From assembly GCF_033958435.1 (NCBI RefSeq), contig NC_134150.1, forward strand, positions 39,117,501 through 39,181,500: a stretch of 64,000 nt of DNA. Direction: 5' to 3'. The stretch comes from Carettochelys insculpta (lineage: Eukaryota > Chordata > Testudines > Carettochelyidae). Shown here in pieces: positions 9,594 to 21,040 of the stretch (position 1 is the stretch's first letter; each line of letters begins with the position of its first letter). Made by a program: the position numbers and the translations under genes. Below the pieces are notes generated by a model, which saw only the letters and a list, made by a program, of their open reading frames with translations, searched no databases and had not been told where the DNA came from.

Positions 9594-12500
9594 CTGTGCC
9601 TGGAGAGAGAAACCAACTTCTTTGGTGCGAAAGAGAAGGCATTAGCTGAGGTGGGCTGGAGCTGTTGTTGATGCTGAAGTTGTTGATCCCATTTCCTAAG
9701 AAGACAACACAATCCTGGCATGCATACAAGGGAAGAAAAAGGAATAGCATAGATAGAAAACACAACTTCTGGTGTTGGCTTTTGCCCTCTACCTCGCTGC
9801 TGGAAAAACACAGGGCCAGCACGTGCTCTGACCAGCATGACTTGACCTGGTGAGACCTCCCATTGCCCTGAGAACAGGTTTGCTTTCTCTGCTGTTTGCA
9901 CACCCAGATGTGATAGTGATTTCAAGAGGCAAACCCCTGTCCACTAACCATGGTAGATCCACAAGTTCATTGCCCATAGGCCTCCAAACAGAAATGAAAG
10001 ACAATATTTAATGCCCTTTGCTCACTTCACCACCCAACAAGGATCAAACAGTCAACAGAGCAGTTAAAGGAAACAGCATCTGAAGCCAGTCCTCTGTGGC
10101 ATACAGAGCCCTTTGGGCTTGTTTTATTTAAAACAAAAAAGTTCACGCATGCAATCAACCAGGAGTAATTTGTCAGGCGTAGCTGGGAACAAAACTTCTC
10201 CCTGTGTCTTTACCTGCACCAAAAATATGGCTTATAAAGAGGGAGTTAATGGCCCTTCCTTGGCACATATGTTTTAGATCCTAACAGCAGCAGCTGGCTT
10301 GGCATTTTATATGGTGTTTGGACTGTAAGTTTTTAGCAGCAGGCAGAACCTCTTCCTATGTGTTTGCAGAATGCCTGGCACAGCAGGGCCCCAAGCTTTG
10401 GCTGCCACAGTTCAAAATCCAGAAGGATGATGATAATAACAACACTTAGGGAGCTTAAGAAATCTATAAAAATGAGAACTGCGTGGGGCAGAATGTGACT
10501 GTCGAGTTCTTGTTGAGGAAAGGAGAACTGCCCAGAAGAATGCAACGCCCCCAGTTCATGAGACCCAAGAGAAGACTTAGTAAGGCTCACAGTTTTCTCA
10601 CAAGTCTTGAGGATTGTCTTCAAGTCCCAGCTTCCAGAGTCTCGTGATTATCAGAATCTCATCTTTCACTTCAATTATGAACTAGGCTCTGGTAGTGGCA
10701 GAGGAAAGTTTGAAATCATGAACCCCAAAAGCTTACAAGGCAAATAGTTTGTGGGTGTTTTTTAAATCTCATCAGTTGTAGGCCAGTATCCTGAGTCCCT
10801 TTAGGACAGAGATGGGCCAGACACGGTTTGCCGGGGTTGACTTGTGATGGGCCACCCGAGGCTTGATTTACCTTGTCTGCAGGTATCGATGTTTGCAGCT
10901 CCAGTGGCCAATGGAAGCTGTGGGATGTGGTGGCCTTACCCGCACTCCTTTCTGCAGCACCCATTGGGGGAGCAGCAGACATGCAGGTAAATGAAGTGTC
11001 TGGCAACCCACCAGAGGCTAACCCTGGTGAACCACGTCCAGCCTGAGTGCCTCTTATCACCCACCCCTGCTTTGGAGCCTGCCTGGTGATTTTTGAACCC
11101 TTTGGTTTGGCAATATTAGTGCCCACTCCCCCTCCAAGCTATGGTGAGGTGATACAAGCATTACTGCAGAAGATATGAATAACTGGGGAAAGATCACCTG
11201 GTGCAGCTTTTTGCTTGATTCGTCGAGCTGGTCAGCCATTCGTTGACCACCCCGGGAGCTGAGAAACTAGAAATGAAAATAAAAGGAAAAACAAAGAGCT
11301 CTTTGGGCCTTCCATCGTCATCCAAAGTGCTGGTTTTAGGCTCCATTTTTTTTTTAACGTCATGGAGTCACTGCTGCTTGCAGAAGGCTCCCATGGTAGC
11401 AGAAATGTTGCCCTAGGGGTCAGAATTTACGCCCCCCATGCAGAACAGAATCTGTCAGGACTCTGTGGGCGGGTATGGGGCAGGGTCAGAAGACCTAGTG
11501 TGACCTCAAAACTCCAGTCCTCTCCTCCTAAAGGTTGACTAGCCTGGGAGCTAGAGTAGCCTCCTTGGAAGGGCTCTGACATCACTCCATACTCAGAAGG
11601 GTGAGCTTCCTCTTTCCCCTTGCACAACTCTGCCTGATGCTCAGCCCTTGCCCCGCCTTAACATCATGGTACCAATTATGGAGGAATGGGAGGGCCATGG
11701 AGCAACCCTCCTTCCTCTCCCACAACTCCAGGTTTTTGACCTTGCTCAAAGCTCCGTAGGCTGCAGGGCAGCTGGCTGGGCCTGGCCTGACCACTTTGAA
11801 GCAGTGGTCCTGTACTACAAAGATGTTGCGACCTGGCACACAGGGAGGTTGCCCCATGTAGACCCAGGAAATTGTAGGAGAGTCAGCTAAGAACTTCACT
11901 CCTAGCAGCACCAGTGCACGTGCTGTCAGAGCAAGGGAAGACTTTCGTGCCAGGTAGACCCGGTGTTGCTGCATGGGGAGGGCAGGCAAGGACTGTTATG
12001 GGGTCTTCCCCAGGAACTGACAGAGTCTAGAACTTTTCCCCTTCCTCACAAGAAATATCTGATTTGTCCCCACTGCTCAGGATGGGCTCGTGTATCTAAG
12101 CAAAATGGGCATTCATTAGCAAGGATGAAATCTTTCTGCTTCCCGGTCATTTTCTCTTCTACCACCTTCAGGAGAGACCCTTTGAGAGAGAGACTTAGCC
12201 AGGCTCAGATGCTGAGCTGGTTCAGTTCTGTCCACCCAGAGCCAGCCTACCTCTGGCTATAACAAATATGTTCTTTCCCTTCTTCTATCTACGTCCCTTT
12301 GCCTTCCCACCCTCCTCCGCCTCTCACCCATGGCAGGAAGTGAAACTTCTTGGAATCTCTCCTCCTTGTTTTTTAGATGACTCACCGTCACTAGAATTCA
12401 TAGAAATGTTGTAACATCCTGTTTACAATCGCCTTGTAAATAAATACCAGTGGCCCAAAGCAGTTTTTGTAAGTGCATGCTCCCTTGCACATTTGAAGGT

Positions 12501-12749
12501 GTAAATTTATTCCACAGTCTTATTTGTTCATCCTCTGAATTGATAGCGCAAATGGCCTTTTGATATAATTCTAGAAACCATGATCCAGACCATGGTAAAT
12601 GGGTACTGTAAAATCTCAGAGAATCAGTGTCAGTTTGATCTCCCCTCTCTCCCTCCATAGATGTAAACATGATGGGTTTGATTGCAGGGGTCCCCTTGGG
12701 AATGCCACCAGGTGTGCTGGTCATGCCACTGAGCCTGTCAACCACCTTC
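9594..12749. other. Long stretch without recognised gene or repeat
   Basis: Over 3 kb of mixed-composition DNA. The many frames of 60-160 codons on both strands (for example 9443-9925 minus, 10716-11126 minus, 11582-11989 minus) have no recognisable domain and overlap one another. That is what chance frames look like. A conserved noncoding element cannot be excluded without an alignment. Confidence 0.45.
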
Positions 12750-12964
12750 TAGGGTGTCCCACCAGCTGTTTTTCCGCTAATTCTTTCCCTCCACAGGGTG
12801 GAATAAATTTTGTTATCCACACCCAGGCATGTGCTGATATGCACCACCCATAGAAACATGTGCTGCCAGCTGCGGGCGGCAGTGATCACTCTGCTACTCA
12901 GTTGGGCAGCACCTGAATCTCTCCTGGGTGACTGCACAACCACGCACCTTACAAGGAACACTGC
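12750..12964. mobile_element. Non-autonomous hAT element (CAGTGTTCCCT family)
   Basis: Same family as 4520-4705. It has 'ggaataaattttgttat', 'acccaggcatgtgct', 'gcaccaccca' and 'atgtgctgccagctg' in order, then the terminus 'caaggaacactg' at 12953-12964. The left end (about 12750, 'agggtgtccca') is degenerate and no clean 8-bp duplication is seen. Confidence 0.75.
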
Positions 12965-13866
12965 GCATCATCAAGTTCTGCTGAACTAGAAGCTCTGCTC
13001 TCCCCCAGCCAAGGCACAGAGTTGGAGTAAAAGCTGGACAGGGTGGTGGGATGTCCCACAGAGCAAGTAAGGAGACTCAATGGGATGATCAGCACTCCAG
13101 GTCACAGTCCCAAGGGGACCCCTGTGATCGAATCTGTCACAGGAGTTTTTCACTGTCAGGTACTGTTGCTTTAAATTCTACTTCTGAGCACACCAGACAC
13201 TTGGGAAGAAACCACAGTCAACCTTAAAGTTTACACCTACAGAAATCAAGGCATAAATCATATTCCCTCCCAAACTCACAAATCGACACAGATTCCCTTG
13301 AAACTCTGCCTAGAGTGGCTGAAAGGTTAGCCCCCCCCCCCCCCCAAAAAAAAACCAAACCATACCAAATCCTTTCTTCTGCTTTGCTTTCCTTATGAAG
13401 GTTTCATACAGTGCTAGTGTATTCCCCAACCAAATACCTGCTTCAAGAAGTGATTCTCCAAGTGGCTTGCACATGTTTGAGCACAGGATAGAGATTTGTT
13501 TAAGAACTTTTTCTTCTGAAATTTCTGATGCCAGCTTACTTTTTCCTCACCAGGAATAAGCTGATGTAGTTACACTGTCATCAGCGAAACAATGAGGCTA
13601 TAACCTCAGCTGAGAGTCTGGGCCTTATCATTTAAATAAATCTCAATTTAATGTTAATTTAATGACAGTAAGCTTTATAACCTTGAAAATAATTTACCAC
13701 ATGCTAAGGAGTTATACATAGGAGCTTAAGCTCTATTGCAATCAAAGGGGCATTGGCTCAAACATGTAGCAAATTGGAACTTAGTTATTTACTGCACATA
13801 GGTTCTGCTAACTGAGCATAACAGCAAAATGCTTGAGTGAACTTCAAAATAGTCTTTCATCTACAT
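12965..13866. other. No recognised feature apart from a C/A tract
   Basis: Mostly AT-rich. The mononucleotide tract at 13331-13354 is listed separately. No frames or RNA genes are supported. Confidence 0.5.
13331..13354. repeat. (C)15(A)9 tract
   Basis: Fifteen consecutive C are followed by nine A. This is a simple repeat, likely variable in length and prone to sequencing error. Confidence 0.95.
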
Positions 13867-14256
13867 CGGAGATGGAGACCCTGCAGCCCAAGGGCTTCTT
13901 TGTGTGACTGACAACATGATTTGTTTACTGTTGCCCATGCAGAGGATTGCCAGATTCTGCTGGTTTCCATTTGTATAGGGTTTTTTCAACCCGTGTTACT
14001 AAAGTGATATGCACGTAAAGCGTGTGAAGTGAGGTGCATGCTGATTGCACACAGCATTGGCTGTGAGAGCCACACGTTCCTGCTGCATCCAATCCAAGCA
14101 CGGCTACGGTTCTAGGTACGTAAATTCTAGGAACGCAGGTGCGGTTAGCAAAACCGCCCTATCCTGGGAGAACATCTTGGTTGCGCCAGTCTTGTAGCCC
14201 ACTGAGATGGAGGGCCCTCATGTGATCCACTCACCAGCCTGGGTTGCCCATCACTG
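13867..14256. mobile_element. Non-autonomous hAT element, 'GGGCAACC' family, ~390 bp
   Basis: The left end is CGGAGATGGAGACCCTGCAG (degenerate CAGGGGTGGGCAACCTGCGG) and the right end is GGGTTGCCCATCACTG. The flanks ATCTACAT (13859-13866) and ATCTACCT (14257-14264) match at 7/8, giving the hAT-type 8-bp target duplication. It is related to 5316-5721 and 43665-44355. There is no transposase sequence. Confidence 0.8.
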
Positions 14257-14264
14257 ATCTACCT

Positions 14265-15494
14265 GGATGATGTTTTCTACTGATGTGTATCTACCAGCAT
14301 AGTAATGAGGCACCAAATATATCAATCCCAGAAGAATCAGCAGCAGTCTGGCTATGAGCAGTGCTCCGCTCATGGAACCACCTTGCTTTCACAATACCCC
14401 ACAGCTGGGGTCTTAAAAATAACTCATTCACCAAAGCCAGCAGGTAGGTTGTTACACAGGCTGTAACTGGGGAACTGTGGGATTACTATGGGTATCGATT
14501 TCCTTTGCCAACTCCTGCTAGAGTAAAAGGTCTCTTCTCGCATCCTGGGGCCTTACACTTCCTGCGTGATTATTTTTCAGAGCCTCTGCTCTTTATGCAG
14601 CTTTTGTGGTCTTGCTGGGCAGTAACAGCACCATTCATTGTTTTAGCAGGGTCCAACTGCAGGCTCCAAATCGGTGCGTACCATCTGCAGGGGCATCCTT
14701 TGATTCTCAGAGCCAAGCTTTCATCCAGGCAGATTTCTATCCCAGGTTTATCCTGCAAAGAATCAGCCGCCGGGCTTTTATTTCATCCCCCCCTCCCCAT
14801 CTCTATCCACCACTCTCCCTCTGTGCGGTGCAGACAGGGTTTGACTGACACCCCCCGGAAGGGCAGCAGCCAACCATTTGTTTTCTCGCCAAGGGCCCTG
14901 GCACCTTGTGTGGGTGTATTTCCTGCCCTGCGAGGGAAGGGGACCAGCGGGGAGTGATGCCAAGTGCCGAGAGGATTATTGCGCAATGGCAGGATCGCAC
15001 CAACGGTCAGGGAGGGCAGCAGCAGGGGGAGGAGAGACGTGCAGTTGGATAGAGTTGTGGCTCAGGGTCTTTTTATACTTTTAGAGAAGTTGGCTCATCC
15101 CCAAGTTCCTCTCCTACAGATTTTCTGTTGTCGCTGCTCTCCAAGTCCTACAGACCGTGTGACTGGCTGCAGCAGTGTCTCACCATAACCTGGGCTTGGC
15201 TCTGTCTGGCTCACCTAGCCAGCTCCTTGCTGCCCTCTCCCCATTGCTTTGTGACCCTGAGCCACCTGTGGCTGCTCTACTTCTGTGTTTGGGTCTGGAG
15301 GGCTTGGCTCAGCCTTTGGGCTTGTTTCTTTTCCCTTTGCACCCAGCTCTTGGGGAATATTCACCCTTCTAGGGATTCGATACCCTGCTGGCTCGGGAAG
15401 CTGCAAAGTGAGTGAGGGATGACTCTGATGAGCAATCTGCCTCCCTGTGTGAGGAAGAGAGGCGGTTGTGTTTTCTCTGTTACCAGACCCACTG
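14265..15494. other. No recognised feature
   Basis: C-rich sequence (14780-15420) produces several overlapping frames of up to 150 codons on both strands. None has a recognisable domain, and I treat them as compositional. Confidence 0.45.
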
Positions 15495-15768
15495 ATAGGT
15501 GGGGGCAAAGGGGGCAGTTGCCACCAGTCCTGGCATCTCAGAGGGGCCCGGAGCTCTACCTGCTACCACTGCAAAGTAGCAGTGGCAGCAGCCAGAGTTC
15601 CAGGCCCCTTTGAAATGTCACAGAGCGCTGTACCATGGTGAGTGAGTGCAGGGTTGCCTGCCCTAAGCCACACCCCTCTGCCCTTGGCCCCACCCCTTCT
15701 TGAGGCGGGATGCCAGGCCTGCCCTCCCACCTTGCCCCCAGGCCCATGGCAGCTGTTGGCACCAACGT
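15495..15768 (+). repeat. CTTTGAAATGCC palindromic repeat, copy 2
   Basis: The order is opposite to copy 1: 'gggggcaaagggggcagttg' then 'cctggcatctcagaggggcc', 'agcagtggcagcagcc', 'aggcccctttgaaatg', 'ccttggccccaccccttctt' and 'ccttgcccccaggcccatgg'. Both halves of the palindromic core and the long GC-rich flank are present. Confidence 0.7.
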
Positions 15769-16666
15769 CCGCCATCCTTGTATTCTTTAGTAAAATTTAG
15801 CTTTACTGCAAGGCTAGGTTTCTTAATTTTTAAATGCGCTAGACTGGCAAAAGTATGTTGCCATGGAACTCATGTGCATGGGAGTTGAGAGGATAGACTC
15901 TGATCTCACTGTGTGCACTGGGAGAAAATGTTGGGTTTCACTGCGTGCCCTGGGGCTAGTTTCTAAGGGACATAAATAGAGTCCCTCTGGAGGAATACCA
16001 GAGTGAAAGAGATTACAACTTAGCCGCAGAACTCTCTGGGGAAGACAGCTATTTCAAGAGATGAACAAAACTGTGTTTTCAAATGACAATCCAAAAGTCA
16101 ACTAGTCGATCCGTGCATTTCCAATGATCTATATAAAGTGTAGCAAGAAGTTTGATGAAACAGAAATGTTCCCCAGTTTCTGGCTACGCAGGGCTAGTTT
16201 TAATCCAAAATGGGTTTCTTTCCCCGAAAGACAGGCATCGGAAAGTACCTTGTAAGGGGTGTTCTCACATCAGTTACAGCCGAAAGAAGTGAATGATTCT
16301 GATGCTATGGCATCCTTAAACGAGGGTGAGTGACTCAGGGTATTGCTCTACCTTGGCGGGGCTGTTTTCCTGTGAAAATAAACTACAGTAATAGAGGTCT
16401 ACCAGTGGCTGAAATGTGAAAGCAAATAGCATAATATCCTCATGATTATGAGAAAAAAATAAACTATTGTTTGGAAATGATGCCACTGCTGTGGTAATAA
16501 AGACCTCCTGACTGCCCTTATTGCAAAAGGGACAGAGCTGGTGCTCTTCACCAGGCAAAACCGCTGTTCACATCAGTGGGAGTTTTGCTCAATGGAAAAC
16601 CACAGAATTTGGCCTAAACACAGATCAGGCATTAGTTTGTCCATATTGTCTCTTGCTGTTGCTATC
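15769..16666. other. No recognised feature
   Basis: AT-rich unique-looking DNA, nothing supported. Confidence 0.5.
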
Positions 16667-16669
16667 TAA

Positions 16670-16926
16670 AGCTATGTCTACACTAGCTGAAGAAAGTTGA
16701 CCGCAGATATGCAATTCTAGCTACGGCGTTGCATAGCTAAAATTGTTGTATTGGCTTTCGGCTAACTTGGCTGTCTGCGCAGAGGAAGGTTGATGGGAGA
16801 GTTTCTCCCATCGAACTCCCTTACTGCTCACATCTCGCAAGAACTACAGGGGTCAACTGCAACCCCTGAGAGGTCAATTTCGTGCATCTCTAATAGTCAA
16901 TCTTCCCAGGTAGTGTAGACCTTCCC
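16670..16926. mobile_element. Harbinger-type MITE with TAA duplication, ~257 bp
   Basis: The left end is AGCTATGTCTACACTAGC; the right end, complemented, reads GGGAAGGTCTACACTACC. It is flanked by TAA on both sides (16667-16669 and 16927-16929). A 3-bp TWA duplication is the known signature of PIF/Harbinger. The interior includes 'gatatgcaattctagctacg', which recurs in the MITEs near 23700 and 38550. It is non-coding. Confidence 0.8.
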
Positions 16927-16929
16927 TAA

Positions 16930-17426
16930 GATAGTTAACTGCACAGTTGCATAAACCCAGCAGTCTGTCAGTAACACTGACATCTATCAAACCTATTCTC
17001 AGCATGGGCAAGGCAGAATTAGCCAGCTGTGAACTGCATGCTGAATTGCTTCGCTTTGTTGGGATTTTAGTATTAATTATTTAGACTTCCAAACATCCTG
17101 CACAAGAGCTGGTATCTAAAGATATTACATTGGCATGGAGTGAAATGTGTTTTGGACAGTGTCTTTTTTGTAAAAAAAAGGAGTTTGCAGTCAGCCAGCT
17201 CCCCCGCTCCCCACCCCCAGCCAATCACTGAGCTGGAGCTGAAGAGGTGTTGGTATTCAGTACCAACCAGTACTAGAACCAAAACAATAGTGGTCATGGA
17301 TCAACACAGAGCAGAATCAAAGAACAGAATTAAATAGTCAGTTTTCTTCCCAGTAATCGATTGATAGCAGATGCCTGAAGGATCAGGAAATAAGGTGAAT
17401 CGTGGGGTAGTGAAATTTGCAGATCA
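16930..17426. other. No recognised feature
   Basis: No supported gene or repeat. Confidence 0.5.
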
Positions 17427-17490
17427 TAGAATCACAGAATTCTAGGGCTGGAAGGGACCTCAGGAGGCTTCTAATCCAGCATAGAAATCC
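17427..17490 (-). mobile_element. CR1 (or SINE) 3'-end fragment
   Basis: 'tcatagaatcacagaattct' followed by 'agggctggaagggacctcag' is the complement of the CR1 3' UTR and tail (ending ATTCTATGA). A tRNA-derived SINE sharing this tail would look the same, but no tRNA part follows. Confidence 0.75.
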
Positions 17491-18320
17491 ATTGAAGAAA
17501 AAAGACCTATACTTTCTGCAAAATACTGTTGTGGTGGTTGTTTTTATACCACTGCAACATTTAACAATACACAAGGGCTGCTAAAATTGTGATAGCGGTA
17601 TGTGGAAAAGGCTGTCCTTTGCATACGACTCTCCCTGCTTTAATAATGCTGACAAATGTTAAATGGCATCTGTTGGCTGACTCACTTCTCCACCTCGATT
17701 TAATGAGGTGGGAGAAGCTCTTCAAAATCGAAGACTTATGAGGTGGGCTGCATAGTCCTGAGAGAGAAACCCTAGGAGAAGCCAAGACTGGGAAAAGATC
17801 TGAACAGAAGTTTGTGCTGTATTCTTGTTCATGTCTTTCTTCACAAAGTTAAACTCCTGAAAGGGTTGACTAAAGATTCTACTCCGTTCACCTGGACAGT
17901 GTTTGGAAGCAGATTAGAAACGACACCTGTTTACTGCATGCTAATCGTATTTAGCATTCAGGAGTTCCACTTTCAAATAGCTGCTGAAAAAACTTTAAAA
18001 GCTGTTTCACATCCATAACATCTTGTAAGGTCACTTCCAGCCGTTCTTGTGATAATATTCAGAAGTCTGGGCAAAACAGTATGCTCACTGTGCCTGGAGA
18101 TCTCCAGGGTGCATAAAAAACTGCCCCCAAGACCAGTTTTTTCCAAGGAGCTGAATCTATGCCAAATTGGACCTGCTGTATTTTGTTTGTTTTTCCCACA
18201 GGTAATGAGTTACATGTCCATATCCAGGTACCAGGCCTTCAGGTACAGTGAAGAACCCCTAGAGGATGGGGCAAATGGAGTGCTGGTCTTACACAAAGCA
18301 AATAAAAGATCTTGGCTTCT
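17491..18320. other. No recognised feature
   Basis: AT-rich. No frame with homology. Confidence 0.5.
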
Positions 18321-18321
18321 T

Positions 18322-18385
18322 TAGCTTAGCAAAACCAAAGCTGGGAGGGGACCTGATTGCTCTCCATAAACAACGAGGGCGGGCG
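18322..18385 (+). mobile_element. Short CR1 ORF2 fragment
   Basis: The stretch encodes a peptide like FLSLAKPKLGGDLIALHK, resembling the CR1 ORF2 C-terminal motif LFSLEKRRLRGDMIEVYK seen in the better copies at 28577 and 57000. It is very short and diverged. Confidence 0.5.
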
Positions 18386-18418
18386 CAGGGGGTGTCACAA
18401 ACTAGAGAAGGAGAAGAC

Positions 18419-18614
18419 CAGAAATCCAAGTAAACTGAGCACTTGGGCAGCAACCCAGGAGAGATTCAGGTGCTGCCCAGCTGAATAGCAGGATGCTCCC
18501 AGCTGCCCACAACCAGCAGCTCTTTTTTCTACTGGTGGTGCACATCCACACATGCCTTGATGCACGTGAAAAAATTATCCTGCACATGAATGGAAAAAAT
18601 TAGAAGGAATATTG
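18419..18614. mobile_element. Non-autonomous hAT element (CAGTGTTCCCT family)
   Basis: Same orientation as 6856-7033, sharing 'gcacttgggcag', 'gagagattcaggtgctgccc' and 'agctgaatagcag', and ending 'aaaattagaaggaatattg'. The flanking octamers GAGAAGAC and GAGAAAAG agree at 6/8, an eroded target duplication. Confidence 0.75.
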
Positions 18615-18679
18615 GAGAAAAGCAAAAGGACAATGTTGGCAGGAGAACAAATTTGCATAAATGATTACCTGCAAGGCCA

Positions 18680-18935
18680 CCAAAGGCGGGAAGAGAAGAG
18701 GGCAGGTGCCTCAGGGCCTGGTGATTTAAAGTGCCTGGGGCTCCCAGTGCCACCGCCGCTTCTATAGCAGCTAGAGCCCCAAGCTCTTTAAATACCGCCG
18801 GGGCCCCCACACAGTGTGCTTCAGCTGCCCTGCAAGGTCTGTCTGGGGGAGGCTAGCCCCAGCCCTGGCCCTTCTGCGTGAAACCCTCCTCCTTCCAGGG
18901 GCACGGAGCTGGGCCCCCTCCCGCCTTCCCCGGGA
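18680..18935 (+). repeat. CTTTGAAATGCC palindromic repeat, copy 3
   Basis: A diverged copy: 'cctggtgatttaaagtgcct' and 'aagctctttaaataccgccg' are the palindromic arms around 'gctcccagtgccaccgccgc'. The GC-rich flank continues to about 18935. The minus-strand frames here are compositional. Confidence 0.55.
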
Positions 18936-19500
18936 GGTCTCTTGGCAGTCTTGATGGTCTATGATATCAGGGCCTGTATTTGATGATCCAGAAGGACCCT
19001 TCCAGTCCTTATGTTCATGGCAGGAGAGGCCTGAGTTGCTTCTGCAGTATCCCATGAAATTTGTTTGTTTATTTTTTTACCAGTAACGAATCAGGGATGT
19101 ATCTGTTTTTGCTTGGTCTTGATCATTTCCAATTGTGAAAGAGCAACAAAGAGTTTGCAGAAGTGGCTTTCACTACAGTAAACTTTCTCCAAAGTGCAAA
19201 TTCCTCTAGTGCTGGGGTTCTCTGATTTTTCACCATGGATGACCCCAAAACTGGAGGCAGGTACTGCTCCTCTCACAGACATTGGTATAAATTGGGAGTA
19301 ATTCCAGCAGGGCCAGGCTGGTGAAAAACCCGTGTAAATAATTAGTCCTGCAATTCACGAAGGTCCCACACGAAGAAAGGGATGTCTTATGCACCGACTT
19401 GGAGTTATTTCATGGCGTTCATGGTGTCCCATCCTACCCCTGCAAGATCTGTTCTAACGAGAGCAGCAGCAACAGAGGTCTGGATTCGCAACTACACCCC
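18936..19500. other. No recognised feature
   Basis: No supported gene. The plus-strand frames around 19382-19894 run into the MITE that begins at 19504. Confidence 0.5.
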
Positions 19501-19503
19501 TAT

Positions 19504-20214
19504 GGCTACGTCTACACGTGCAGCCAACATCGAAATAGCTTATTTCGATGTTGCGACATCGAAATAGACTATTTCGATGAATAACGTCTACACGTCCTCC
19601 AGGGCCGGCAACGTCGATGTTCAACTTCGACGTTGCTCAGCCCAACATCGAAATAGGCGCAGCGAGGGAACGTCTACACGTCAAAGTAGCACACATCGAA
19701 ATAAGGGTGCCAGGCACAGCTGCAGACAGGGTCACAGGGCGGACTCAACAGCAAGCCGCTCCCTTAAAGGGCCCCTCCCAGACACAGTTGCACTAAACAA
19801 CACAAGATACACAGAGCTGACAACTGGTTGCAGACCCTGTGCCTGCAGCATAGATCCCCAGCTGCCGCAGAAGCAGCCAGAAGCCCTGGGCTAAGGGCTG
19901 CTGCCCACGGTGACCATAGAGCCCCGCAGGGGCTGGAGAGAGAGCATCTCTCAACCCCCCAGCTGATGGCCGCCATGGAGGACCCAGCAATTTCGACGTT
20001 GCGGGACGCGGATCGTCTACACGGTCCCTACTTCGACGTTGAACGTCGAAGTAGGGCGCTATTCCTATCTCCTCATGAGGTTAGCGACTTCGATGTCTCG
20101 CCGCCTAACGTCGAAGTTAACTTCGAAATAGCGCCCGACGCGTGTAGACGCGACGGGTGCTATTTCGAAGTTGGTGCCGCTACTTCGAAGTAGCGTGCAC
20201 GTGTAGACGCAGCT
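19504..20214. mobile_element. 711-bp Harbinger-type non-autonomous element with internal palindromes
   Basis: The left end is GGCTACGTCTACACGTGCA; the complemented right end is AGCTGCGTCTACACGTGCA. It is flanked by TAT on both sides (19501-19503, 20215-20217), consistent with a 3-bp target duplication. The outer quarters are packed with short palindromes built on TTCGAA, TTTCGATGTTG and CGAAATAG. The terminal core TCTACACGT or its complement is repeated internally near 19585, 19672, 20010 and 20140. The middle (about 19720-19980) is GC-rich with CCCTTTAAGGG-type and CCCAGCTG motifs. There is no coding capacity. A near-identical copy in the other orientation is at 56274-56983. CpGs are largely intact, which suggests a fairly young element. 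Harbinger assignment is by terminal similarity. Confidence 0.85.
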
Positions 20215-20217
20215 TAT

Positions 20218-21026
20218 GTGTGCTCATGCTTATGAGAAGCACTGGAGAATATGCAAACATCCTCTCATGGAGTGAAACTCCCAAAATGCACTTTGGTGTC
20301 AGATCTTCCAAAGCAGAGAAATGATGTCGCCCTTCCCTACACATGGAAAGTACATTAATACACGGTAACTGGGTGGGATTTTCAGTTGAAAGGCTATGAA
20401 TGGGCCCTTTGCCATTGCTTTTGAGAATCCCACCCACTGCATTTTTCCATTAATACCCAGAGTAGGACTTTCCAATGCAGTCACCATTATGCTACCTGTA
20501 CTCCCCTTGAAGACAATCCTGAAAGCAGAGGAAGGCCAACACCGGGTACTTTTCAAAATTCTATAAAGCAAGAGTGCTGCTCTTGATCATTCCAACGGAA
20601 TGACCTTTGGTCACCAAACGTTTCACTAAGCTGTGGATAGTATATCATGACTGTCGTCGTTGTTTCCTGTGCTGCAATTCCTTATTGTTTCTGCCAATTG
20701 TTTCCTTTCATAACATTCCCACAAACCGTTAGTAGGTATTTTAAGCTCAAAGTCTCAATAGCTGTCTAACACTTTTTTAAAAATCACCCTTCCTTTTTGC
20801 AAACCATATTATAGTTTTGTACTTGCTGAACAAGCAGCGTGGGGAGGAACCAACTGACGGTGTCTAGCCATTTAAACACTGTTTGATTAGGGCATATTTC
20901 TATGTCGTCTAATACAGAATAAAACAGATTAAAAGAAAAACATGAGCAAGGAATGATATGTGCTTGCTTTAGTTCTCCTTAAAAGTTACATAGATTCTTT
21001 CTTATGCCAACTTCTGCAGGAAACAG
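20218..21026. other. No recognised feature
   Basis: AT-rich. Minus-strand frames near 20180-20571 have no domain. Confidence 0.5.
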
Positions 21027-21040
21027 GTCGAGGTTGCAAG

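Noticed and set aside
18188..18330. Possible host exon after a pyrimidine tract and acceptor-like TTTTTCCCACAG
   Set aside because: The following frame has no recognisable domain and overlaps a CR1 fragment at 18322. Acceptor-like strings are common by chance.
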